A DNA stretch of 64,000 bases from Timema cristinae (lineage: Eukaryota > Arthropoda > Insecta > Phasmatodea > Timematidae): positions 18,597,541-18,661,540 of the forward strand of contig JBCFYV010000024.1 of the NCBI GenBank assembly GCA_039000515.1, read 5' to 3'. The position numbers and the translations under genes were made by a program. The notes under the pieces are model-generated. The model was given only the letters and a program-made list of their open reading frames with translations, was not told where the DNA came from and searched no databases. Below, one piece after another: positions 22,901 through 35,900 of the stretch; position 1 is the stretch's first letter, and every line of letters starts with the position of its first letter.

Positions 22901-25900
22901 ACGAGTTTAGTAACTGTTCCACTTTTAGATTTGTGAAGCCACTTCTGTGATGACGTCACCAAAGCGTCTCACTCAACATTTTGTTAGTTCCGGTGTATAT
23001 CTCGAGTGGCGAGCATGTGCTCTTTGTTCTTTAACTGTTTATTGTTCTTTAATAAATAAAACTATCAAATACTAACATTTATAAACAAAAAATGTTGAGG
23101 TTGATTGTGCCCATTTTGTAAGAACGACCCAAATATAAAAAAATTATAAAAAACATATGGAGTATATGGTGTCTACTCAACTTGACCAATGAAATTCCTG
23201 ACTTTTTCCCTGATAATTTCTTATAATTCCCGACTAAAAAGTATGTCACATCCTTCTAACGCCTTCCCTCTTCCTCATTTTTCTATTAGGTAATCTTTTT
23301 TATGAATAATAATAAGTTTTTAAATTTAAATAAGCATTTTTTTTTAAATTTGTATTAACATTGTTTACTAGGAAATTATAAAATATATTACATAGTTACA
23401 AACAAAAAACCTAAGTTTGAATAACATTATTATTTGCCGATTTAATGATTGTTATATTTCATATTTTGAGTAAAACAACATTTTCCCAGATTTTTATTAT
23501 AATTTACCAAATTCCCGGCTAATTCCAGATTTTCCCGGATGATAAGACACCTTGGAGTATCTTCATGATTTAAAATAAGCTTGTGTTCAGGCAAACAGGG
23601 TACTATTTATACTAGAGTAGAAAAAAAGAAAGTCAACTTACAACAAAGGCACAGGAAAAGATAATTATTACATTTCTTCTTCTTTTTAAAAGGTTTAATT
23701 AGTGAAAATGGAGATGATTTCTTTTAGCTTTTGTAATATATTAACATTGTGTGAGAATTCTAATTTACATTATGATAACATGTGTGTATTATCAAACTTT
23801 ACTAGACATGTGTTGTATATCTCTATGTACATTTTTTTTAGGTAATTTAGTTATATTTGGAAGAAGGATAGAAACACATTCCGGAACCTAGGTTGAAGGA
23901 ATTGATGATAATGATCGATTTTCTTCCAGAGGCAATCATTACCTCTTTGTCCAATGAAAGCAGTGTAAAGTGTGAACTATTCTCTTTTTATTGTATAATC
24001 CATATTATGTCTGTACCTTTGATGTACCTTCTTCCAAATATAATAGTATACATGTGTTGCTGGTGAGTATACATTTTTTAAATTTTGAGAAAAATTTTAT
24101 GTACATTTATATGTTCTTAAAAATAAAAGTTTTGGTTCTGATCAATAGAATAATCATATAATAATTTATTATGCATAAAAAAATGACAAGCATTTTCTCT
24201 TTTCCAAGTAAATACGGTGCTGGTATTAATGTATGCACTATATTACACATGGTAGTTAAGATTCCAAAACTTAGAATAAGTGCTTTCAATTATTTTTAAA
24301 AATATTGTTTCAGATTGGGTAAAAAATATTATTATTAAAAGTTATGAATCAGTGTAAGAAAACTGAAGTTTACATTATTTTTGTTGTAAACTATAACATG
24401 TTATTAAAAAACCTGACATTTATAACAAAACTGTGATCTTTAACAAGTGTTGGCAACCCAAAACCTAAACATATGATTTTTGAACTGTCATCCGCGTAAA
24501 AACATATCTCTAAGAGACTCTAAAGGGCTTTTTTTTTTTAAGTTGTTAATTGTTTGTTGCAAGCCCAACCGGACTAAATACTTGCCTGTTCTTGAAGAAG
24601 TGCTAGCTTTCGCACTCTCTCAGCTTCAGAGTCTTCCGATTCAGAGGACGACTCTGAACTTGATTCAGTTCCAGTTGTGCTAGAAATGTCCTTCTCCATG
24701 TTAATATTTCCAGCCAGCGGTTCATCAGGTATCTTCGCATACCTTTGTAACAAACTGAACATGTTAGAACAAAAAATAATATATACATATCATGGTGTCT
24801 ACTCAACTTTACCAAAAAAATTCCTGACGTTTTCCTTGATTTCCATGATCATTTCTTAAAATCCCCGACTTAACAATATGCCACACTCTTCTACCCCCTT
24901 CCCTTTCTTTCATTATTCTATTCATACTAATTTTTAATATTTAAATAAACATGTTTTTTAATTGTATTAACATAGTCTACTAGGAATTATAAAATATATT
25001 ATACAGCTCTAAAAAAAATAACAGTTTGAATCATATTGTAATTTACTGATTATTATATTTCATATTTTGATTAAAATATATATATATTTTTTTCCAGATT
25101 TTTGTTGTAAATTACCAAATTCCGACTCATTCCCGTTTTTCCCCGACCACTGCAAATTCTGGGCTAATTCCAGTTTTCCCTGATTTTCCTGGATGGTAGA
25201 CATCCTGTGTGTGTGTGTATATGTATGACACATGGGAATTAAAACACTTAAATTTCACATATAGACCTATATATTTAACAAGCTATGTAGGTAAAGTTTT
25301 AAGAATTTAATATTTAAGATTTGATAGTTTATTATTAGTTTTTAAATATATTTTGATTGTTGTTAAAGGCTGAATTTTTAATATCGTTGTGAATTAATTT
25401 GAAAAGTAATCAAAAACAGCATAACCAAATGAAATTCAATTCGATTATGCCCATCACTATCCCCAACCCCTCTGACTAGTTAACAGTGTTGAATACTAAC
25501 GAGTGGTATTGAAATTTTTAGCGTATAATATTAATTAATGTGATACCATTCAATACTATGGGTATCGAGGAATTTAGTATTGTATCTGGCTATAACTAAA
25601 TGGTTATTTTTAGAAATAACATAAAAATAGCTTAAAAATCCTATAGGTCTTAACAGATGGATTGAGCATTACTGGGGGAGAGAGACAACTAACACCCTCG
25701 ACAATTTTGTAGGTGAGAGGACATTTTTGTAAAAGTTTATTGCAGAGATCAACTAGTAAATTTTGACCATTTCCGATGCATTAAAGTATTTTGATAGTTT
25801 TAATTATCTTCAAAGTTGCTGATGCTGAGAACCCAATATCTAAAGTAGGGAGTGATTTAATGTTGGATTGGTTTTTTTTTTTTTTAAATAACCGCTAACA

Positions 25901-28900
25901 ATTTTTTGGAAGTATTTGCTGAATTCATTAAATCACATTTTACAATTCTGTTCATCAAGTGATCAAGTAGTTTATTTAGATCTGCAAACATAAATGGCAA
26001 TAGAGGTTGATTGCTCTGATCTTCTGTGAGAAATTGCTCCAACTCAAGTGAAACACCTGACAGCATGAATCCCAACTTTGATTTCGGAAGTTCATCCTTC
26101 ACAAAATTGTTTAATGTTTGAAAATTATCAGAATTTGGAGGATGCTTGTTAGAATAAAAATACTGTTTACCATATGGTAGCATTGACATTGCGCTCTCTT
26201 AACACCCTCTAGTTTTCTACTCATCTAATAGAACAAAACTTCATCGGAAAAAAAATGCTCCCGTTATTCTTTGCTAGTCTGCACGTCTTGTTGGAATTTT
26301 TTTTAAATAAATGATATAGTGAGCACAAAAAATGGTTAATAGTCCAACTATAGGTAGCATATGCTGTTTTGAAAGCACCATAGAAAATATGTAAATAACA
26401 AGTTCTAAATTTCAGTAACTCAGGATCTTGTGGAGAATCTTCCTTCAAGTACCTTTTGAGATCACTTAAAAATGTAAAATATACATTTGGTCCATCCATG
26501 GAACCTTGACATTTTTTTTAAAGATCCAATATCCAAGTTTATCTTTATGCATTTGAAATTTCTGGACAATATCACCATCGGAAAACATTACTTTAAAAAT
26601 ATCACTGCAAGCAGAAAAACTTCTTGCAAAGAATGTGTCATTACTTGTTTGATAGCCAACAATATTTTAGTACGAGAAACTTCATCTCTGAACAAGGAAG
26701 CTATGAATAGAACTAGGTCTAGTTTCAAGTTTCAAAACTACTTCATGATCATTAGCGCTAATATTTACATCTCCATGTAGGCCTACAGATGACACTGCAT
26801 TTTTGGACGTAGAGGACCAATAGCAGCTTTCACTCAACAAACTTCTTTCCCTTGGAATGAGATCGGATTGAAGATATTCCCATGTTACTTATATTAAAGT
26901 TAGTTTTACACAAAAAACAATTGCCTTTATTTTTTATCACAATCCACTTTTTGAAACCACAGGCAATCTTTAACCCTATAACACTAGGATGGGTGAAAGT
27001 TCACCCAGGGAAATTTTTAAATGGCTGTCGAACGTTGGCTGGACTGCCAATCAAATGGTCACTCACGGTAGTTTCCTATAATCCATTGATGAGTGAGAAT
27101 GTGTTATGAGTTTATCTGTGTCAGTTTTTGTTATTTCTATTGAGTGGTGTTGGGTGAGAATTCACCTGCCCTAGTTATAGTGATGGTTTTTTTTTTTTGC
27201 TATTTTTAATTGGATTAAATTTAATTTTAAATAGTTTATGTATTTTACTTATTTAAGTAGTTTTGAGTGAAATATGAATTTCATTTCCTAGTTTAGTCTT
27301 TTATTTCATACAAACAGTATAAAAATTGTCTTCAAAATTTAGTCAGGCTAAAATTTTGAGTACATTGTTTGAAGGAGCTAAATCTATAGAATAAGGACCA
27401 AAATGAAGAAAAGCCTTCACATTTTGTAGATCCTGAAAAGGATCATGTAGAGGAAGATGAACAAGATGGCATGGATTGTGTTGATTACGACAAAGATAGG
27501 GATTATATTCCTGCCAAATCATCCTCATCATCATCGTCTGATGAAGAAATTGAGCCTGCCACAAAGAGAAAGAAAGCTGGAAGGTTTATTATATCAACTG
27601 AAATAGCTTCATCTGCCCCACCTGTTTCAGTACCAGTGAAGATAAAAAAGTAGGCCAAAAGAACTTGGTAGAGCCCAACAAATTGTTTCATGGGAACCTA
27701 TGCTTAATAATCCGAGCATCCTACAATCGAAAAATAAAAATATCAAAGGATGAGTCAACTCCTGGACAACCACAGAAGAAAATTGTGATTATGAAGATTA
27801 CTGGAGATGGCTACACAAAGAGTTGATTACAAAAAGGACCCTGGTTGGATTGGTAATGTCAATCTGCTTGAAATAAAAGCCTCTATTAGGATTGTGTATA
27901 TATGTGCCGCCAAACATTACAATCACATATCAGCAAAGTTTATGTGGGGAAGTTTAGGCAGTCAAATATATTCTATCATGCCTCTTGAACGTTTCATGTT
28001 CATTACAAATTGTCTTTGTTTTAAAGATAAAAAAAACTAGACAAGAACGTTAAGTTGCCAATCCATTCACTTATATCTGATGGCTATGGAATAAATTCAT
28101 AATATCCTGCACTAAAGACCACCGGCCAACTGTTTAAGTCACCATTGATGAGCAGTTGTTAGGTTTCAGAGGACACTGTAAATTTTGTATGTAAATCCCG
28201 AACATGCCAGATAAGTATGGAATCAGACTTGTATTTTTGTGTGATGCGAACTCTTTTTATTTAGTAAATGGAATACCATACGTTGGAAAGGAAACAACAA
28301 ATGGTGATCGCCTGCTCGCTGTTTATTTTGTTGAAGAACTCACAAAACCAATTCATGAGTCAAATTCCAATGTTACAACTGACAACGGGTTTACCAGTTT
28401 TCCACTGATGACAAGTGTGCGGAAAAACTACAAAATCACGATGGTGGGGAAATTCAGGAAGAATAAAGCAGATATACCTAAGAATTATTATTGACAAAAC
28501 AGCATGACACAGAGAAATCAATATTTGTTTATGATTCACATAATTAACAACAACTGGTATCCTATTGAGCTAAGAAAGGTAACGTTTTATCAGTAGCATC
28601 TTCTATGCATGATTCAATGTCAAGTGTCTGACAGTTCAAAGAAGCCACATAAAATTGAATACTACAATTGAACCAAAGGAGGGGTTGATATGTTTGACAA
28701 ACTCTGTAAAATGTATTCTTGTAGGAGAAAAACAAAGAGATGGGATTTGTCAATTTTTTATGGTATGCTCAATGCTGCAGGGATTAATTCTTTCATTATA
28801 CTTGGGTTCAACAAAGCAAACTTTTTTTTAAGTTTATTATCATTAAAATAAAAATAGTTATTATCATTATTATGTTTCATTTAAAAAACTTAATTCAAAG

Positions 28901-29889
28901 GGTTAAACACTGTACTGTCCAACCAATCGTCTTTAAAATATGTTTTTACTCACTGGTTTATTAAACACAAAAGCTCACAAGATAAACAAGTGGGATCTGC
29001 AGTATACTAACACCAGGCAGAGATTAGGAATAGTAGTAGAGTAGCAAACAGAGGAGGAGGGGGGATTCAGAGAAGAACACAACAAATAGTTTACTGACAT
29101 TGGAATGTCAAGGTCAGGCAGGTACACCAATAGTTTGAAGTGGTGTTTGAACTTGAGCAGTTAATAGTAACTTATTATTATTATTATTATTAAGCACCGC
29201 ATCTTGCTACCCGTTCGGGTTATATACTATAAGTATTAATTAAGCTAATGGATTAGGAATTGGGAAGGTTGAGTTAGAGGAAGTGAACCCGCATTTGCGT
29301 GAATGTAGTGGAAAACCATTTAGAAAAAACCACCCCCAGTTCATCCGACCGAGATTCGAACCTGGATCTCCCCATCATCAGCAGTCGAGCTCAACACAAC
29401 TAGCACGTTAGCCAACTACGCCACCGAGGCTGGTTACAAGTAACTCATCACTCACCATGGTTACTGCTGGAAAAATATTTGAGGGGTTGGAGGAGGTAAA
29501 GGGGAGGTAGGCTGCTAGTGTGGTTATTTGGTAGTGTAGTTATTTGTTTCTTTCTAACAAGATAGACCAGAGGAGGAGTAATTGAGGTGTGGTCAAAATA
29601 GAACTATCAGTAGTCCAAATAATATCAGCGATCTCAAAATGCTTAATTCAACATTTCACTCAATGTAAAAAGGCTGAATATTTTTCCAGTATCCGATTCA
29701 AAATTCCAGTATTTCCTGTGTCAAAAATAAAATCAAGTTTATTTCCAGTATTGGTAGACATCCTGATTTAATACTACCGTATTTATACCTCTTATTCTTC
29801 AAATTCGTTTATGAATTTGTCAAAACTGATATTTTATTTATTATTTGTGAAAGTACTTAAAAACCGTTTAGCTGTGGTAAAAGAAGAGG

Positions 29890-29928
<39 letters not shown>

Positions 29929-32900
29929 GATCTAGGTATATTCATATTTACTCTTGCATACATGTTTCATGTTTTCTCTCTGTTATTTTTGGAAATATAA
30001 GTTAGGCTTGATATGGTGTGTAAATACTGTTTGTTATTTAAAAAAAAAACCAATTGAACACAAAATAAGATTAAATAGGGCATTTCCAATGATTTGCAGT
30101 AAATGTTTACATAAGTTAACCTACCAGCTGATTATTTACTCTAACCTAACTGCCATTTTCACACTGCACATTGGTCAGGAGCACTTGGTCAATAACACTC
30201 GATTCCAGATAACCAAGTCAATTGCAAAAACTCACCAAATATAAAAGAACGGCTTTCAATAATTTAAAGATAACAATTTTATACACAGCAAATGGTAAAT
30301 TTTTAAACCACTAAATCAACAAACCAATCCGCAGGTTTAAAAACAAAACCCAGTTCTTACCCCTGTAATAAAGCTTACAAAACATTCCAAATATATCATC
30401 CAGTGAGACACTTTCTCAAGCAACTTTTATTTTTTAAAGCACTTTTGTCTTACTACCAGTGTGTATTAATTATGTGGCTGTATTAATAACCCAAACATGT
30501 AAGGGAAGAGAGAGTTTTAATTTAAACCTGCATTTTCAAAGAGGGAGAGTAGAAAACCATTTAAGAAAAACAACCCCCCCTGTACACCCAACCTATTTGA
30601 ACAGTGATATCCCTGTCATTAGCATCCATCCCAGTCTATTACGAGTGTGATGTCTTAAGCTAAGTGGCCACCTAAGCAGGTTTCTAATTTAGTCAACCTT
30701 TTCTGGTGTAAAAGGGGACTGATATACCTCAAAAATGTTATTACTTGTATTTTGTAGTGTTTTTAAAAATTAAATAATTAATGTGAACTTTGAGGCCTAC
30801 AATTTTCTGGTACGTGTATATGCCTTGCCCACCTATTCTCTTCAAATTATTTAATCCAATCCAGCATCATTTTTCCTTTGTTCTTAAAGTCATTATAATT
30901 TATCTATTTATCTTAAGCATGGGTCTCTTAAGGGTTTATTTTTCATAATATAGTCCATGCTCTCAAGTTTGGAAAATGAATGTTATTGTTCAATTCACAA
31001 GTGTATCTGAACAGTGATATGACTAATCTATTATCTCAAATCAGCAGCACTTTTATATCAATGATTCACCTAAGATTGAAAAGCCGAAGTAATGTAGAAC
31101 ACATCACAAAGGCATCAAGTCTAAGTTGGTGTTTCAAATGACGCGCATGTGCAAAAATCATCATAAGAGATTCTAGGTTAAAATAAATTGACATAAACAA
31201 ATAGAGGTACAGTCAAGTTTCTGCTTTAATGACAGACATGTGAAAGGGCAATTAATTAAGAGAGCAACGGTTAAAAATTGATTTAGAGAAACATATGAGA
31301 CATATTAATAATGGCAATAGTCATGATTTACTGACACTAAAGTTTTAGCAAATTTATACTTTAAATATAAAATTTGAATAGGTACCCTTGAAAATAATAT
31401 ATCCTCAGTGTTTTAAATTTGGAAGAAGGTAGAGGCAATGTGAATAGAAACATAAAAAAGGGACGAACATAATATGGATTTTACAATGAAAAGAAGAGCA
31501 CCGTTCACGCTTTACATTGCTGCCACTGGACAAAGAGGTAACGGCTGCCTCTTGAAAAAAAAATTGATCATTACCGTTTAGTACCCCAACCTAGGTTTCA
31601 TCACTAAGAGGGAGTGTGAAATGCACAGCACAACTTCCATAAGAAGGAAACCAAAAAACCCTAATGGAAGAAAAAGGAAAAACGTAAAAGAATGATATGA
31701 CACTTAGATAGGAACAAAGGAGAGAGGAAATGGACAGGATGTGAATGTATATATATCTAATTAAGGAAAACCTCTTCTCTCTTAATGGGGTAAATGTTAT
31801 ATTTGGAAGAAAGTACAGGAAAGGTGGAAAGATACATATACAAGGTATGACTCAATATGACTTTTACAATGAAACGAAGAAAACAGTTCATACTTTATAT
31901 GACATGTAACATTGGAGCCAACATAGTTTTCAGCCTATAGTTTATCTTGGAGGCTCCACCTGACAAGGTTGTGTTTGTGTTAGTGATTTTAGTCTTGTGT
32001 ACTACATTTCTTGATAACTACTTATTTTTCATCATGTAATGGGGTCAAGATTGATAGTTACTTCAATATAAATGTATAAAAATCAGCCAATTAGTGTGAC
32101 TATAAATGTAGAAACAAGAAACTAGATGCATGGCAAGACATTTCAAAAGCATTTAATAGTGAAAGAGTTGAGTCAGTGAGAAAAATTAAGGATTTAAACC
32201 TAAAAAGGGACACACAAAAACCATCAGGAAGAAGAAGTTGTATTCCAAACAATGTTGAAGGTTTGGGGTACCAAACGAGTTTCTTTAAGAAGCCATAAAT
32301 TAATTAGCTAAAGGAAAAAATTAATACCTAAATTTGTCAGAACAAAGATTCAATTTGTAAAATACTTAAACATAAAAAAGAGTACATTGAAAAAATACCT
32401 TTGATAAATTGTCACACTCCTATAAAGTAATGAGTTTACTGGACATCTCTCTTTATTTAATATTTTAATTTTCCGAATAGTTCCTCTTACCCTCAAACAC
32501 CCATTAAATAGTATATATGTTAAAACATAGATATTGTGCATTAATTATAATAAATTACTTGATCTCCAATCAGAAGCACTTTTATATCAATGATTCACCT
32601 GAAATTGAAAAGCCTAAGTAATGTAGAACACATCACAATGGCATCCAGTATAAATCGGTGTTTCAAATGACGCGCATGTGCAAAAGATCATCATATAGGA
32701 GATTTAGATTCAAAAGGAATTCAGACCAACAAATAATAAAGTGTATGTAAAAGTTATGATTGCATAAATACAACTTTTAGAGAAATTCCACAGGGCAAAG
32801 GTGTTATATCAAATGATGTTTTGAGCAGTCCTGTTTTAAATATGTTTCAAGCGTAATTGATCAAACACATTTTATTATGGCAAAGTACTTTGATAACAAA

Positions 32901-35900
32901 TAAGTTATGTTTGATAAGAACATAATAATATAGGTAATTCCCTTTAGAATATGAAAATGTGTGTGTCAAGTTTAGATATTGAAAACCTAAATATTTTACT
33001 ATGCATGGAAGACAGTACAGGAAAGAATGCTAGAAACACATAAAAGGCAACAAATGCAATATGAATTTTACACTGAAAAGAATTTCGATGCAGTTTACAT
33101 TGCTGCCAATGTATATAGAGGTAATGGCCGATTCTTGAAGAAAATTGTTACCGCTTAATCCCTTGAACTAAGTTTATTCTATCTAGGCCAATACAGGAAT
33201 TACATTTTGACTTGGGGTAGATTTTAGGCGGGAAATAGCAATTTCACAGATTAACAGCATGAGGAAAAAAGTCTTTTTTTCTTTAAACTTATATTTATTT
33301 TTCAGATTTGTAATATTAATCTAAGAAACATCTTATTTATTAATAAATAAAAGAATAATTCAAAAAGCACAAGAGATTAAAAAAACTTTTGGATATTTAA
33401 TCACATAGGGATTCAAATTTATAGTTTGTTTAAAATGATTTAAAAATGATTGGTAATTATCAAATATTTGTTTGAATAGGGTGAGGAAGAGGTACAGAAA
33501 CTCCGAATCTGTTGCAGATATAGGTCTTGAGATATAGATGTGAAATAATGAAGAATTGTTCAAGGAAAACAAATTGTACATCCGCAATGTTGTATTGATT
33601 GATTTTTAGATAGAAAATGAATATTTTGTCTAACAAGTGTTGATTAAGGTAAAAGAAATATTCTAGGCATAATTAAACTATTAAAATTATTGTTATTTTA
33701 ATACCTATTTTGGTATTATTATAAAATACACTCTACAAGTGGATTTTAAGATTGACTAAGTATTTCAATAAAAAATTTATGGCATGAATTTTAATAGCTT
33801 ACATAATGATACATCAAGATATTAACACAATTATGAGTAAATATAAGTGAAAAACAGTATTGTCCTACAGAATATCAAAACATTTCTTAATTGAGGCGGT
33901 GTGTATGGTTAGCTGTTTTGAAGTTACTAAATAATCACAAAAAGCGCTGTTGGACTTCAAAAGCAAAAATACTAGTTTATTGAAAAGTTATTTTTGTTTA
34001 ATTTTTTTCGTTTTAGCTCCTCTTCTACTAAACGTTTGGGTTATATACTAATGTACTAATTATGCTTATCAAGGTTCCTACACAAAATCATAAAACTTTT
34101 TCCAGAACATTTCAAGTACTTTTCAAGGATTTTCTAGAATACATTTGAATATTTATACAATTACTTCAATGACATATCTAAAAAATAATAAACTCTAAAG
34201 ATAAAATCAATTTTAAAACAAATAATGGATTAACAAGTCGTTATTTGATTCTTAAAATTCAAGAGTGCTTACTAAGTTTATCAGATTACCTGAATTGTTT
34301 TAAACAAACAATTGATATATGATTCGTAGGCTGGTAAGAATAAATAAACAATTTTATCACTGTCTTACTGGTGACAGTATTTATTTTTCATGAAACCCAA
34401 CAAAATGTCTTAACTTAAGGATCATATGCAATAAATTGGGGTTCTTTGCATAGTTGTAGATAATTCAAATCAGTTGGGTAGTAAGAATTAACAGTATCTT
34501 TATTTTAATCATAGTGCGGGTGAATAAACATTATATACGTCATGGCAGCTGACATTTTATCATGCATAATGTGTTCTTATTTCTGTTAAGAAAAAGCCAT
34601 AAATTGTTTTATTTATTTTGATTTTATTTGTAATTCTAGTTTTGATTCTCAGTTTTTGAAGAGCTTTAATGTGTTCATTAAAATATTTACAAAATTGTTC
34701 GTGAGGTGAAAGTTTTAGAAGTGAGCATGTGCCAAAACAGTCTAAGTTTCTTATACAGTTGGGATTTGAAAGGTTCAATCATCGAAACCAGTAAAACACT
34801 GAATCCTCGAATCTTGAATACTTGTCAGGATTTGATGGATTCGAGTGGCCTATCTCTAATATTGAGGAAGTGTGCCTACATTTGTGTGGAGTAAGAGTGG
34901 AAAAACCATTTAGGAAAAACAACCCTCAGTACACTTGACTGAGCCAGCATCTAAACTTTCATCAATTTCAGAGGACTTTTTTTATTATTTAAAGTGAAAA
35001 TGATTATAGTTAAGAATAAATCTCAAAAATTTGAGTAATTCGAATGAAATAAAAAAGCTAATAACTGCCTTAAGTCTGTTGGCTTTCTGTTGTTCCTTCC
35101 AGGACCTTCCATTCAGCTAAAAAAAAGATGTGTGGTGAGCCTCAGAACTCAGTCCGAGGTAGGCAGACGACCCAACAAGAGCCATATTGTGTTCGTTTCC
35201 TTCTATATGTTGTATATCACCTTTCCTTTTCTTTTACCACCCTTCCTACACCTCTGACAAGACATCTTGTGAATGTGTGGAATGCCAGGCCGCCACCGTG
35301 GTTCGGATTCCACGTTAAACTGTAGGTCCTTCATTTCATCTCACAATTACCCTACCATTACACATTAGCGTAAGTGCGTATAACCCGAACGGGTAGTAAG
35401 ACGCGGTGCTAATAATAATTTTCTTTTACCAAATATAAAATACAAACTGCCTCAAAAAGTGAAGAGGTTTTCCATAAAAAGATATATTATATATAATTCA
35501 TATTCAATGTCCATTTCCTGTCTTTGTTCTTAATGTTTTTAATTTTACTTGTTCCTAAAGAAGTGTCCTTTCATCCTTTACCAATTTCCTTTTTTTCTCA
35601 CTTTTGTGTTTTTTGGTTTCCTCTTTTAAGAAGATGTGTTGCCCGTTTCACACTCCCTCCTGGTTAAGTTCTAAATTATCACGGAAAATACACATTTATC
35701 ACATGTTGCCACACTTACATTTCTATTGCATGGCATAGTATTTCCCCAATTACAAAAAAAAATTGTGTTAAAACTCTTCTAGAAAAATCTAGTTTAGGTA
35801 ATATTCTTTTAAGAGCAATTTTGTTAAGGTATTGATATCTTTTGTTTTAAGTGAATTTGTAGGTTCTAGACTGGCCTGCTGATAACAAGGAGAACACTGT

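Larger units (their letters stand above)
18305..23067 (+). mobile_element. Complete Ty1/copia LTR retrotransposon
   Basis: 4763 bp. 218-bp LTRs (18305-18522 and 22850-23067) start TGTTG and end ATCA, and appear identical base for base. A perfect 5-bp target duplication AATAC flanks it (18300-18304 and 23068-23072). Primer-binding site follows the left LTR directly; a G-rich polypurine tract precedes the right LTR. A single 1402-codon gag-pol frame is uninterrupted. Identical LTRs and the open frame point to a recent insertion. It sits in a BET intron (17718-24585) antisense to that gene. Confidence 0.98.

Noticed and set aside
27471..27653. 60-codon acidic/Ser-rich frame as a separate host gene
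   Set aside because: It is the acidic N-terminus of the degenerate piggyBac transposase, inside the TTAA-flanked element.
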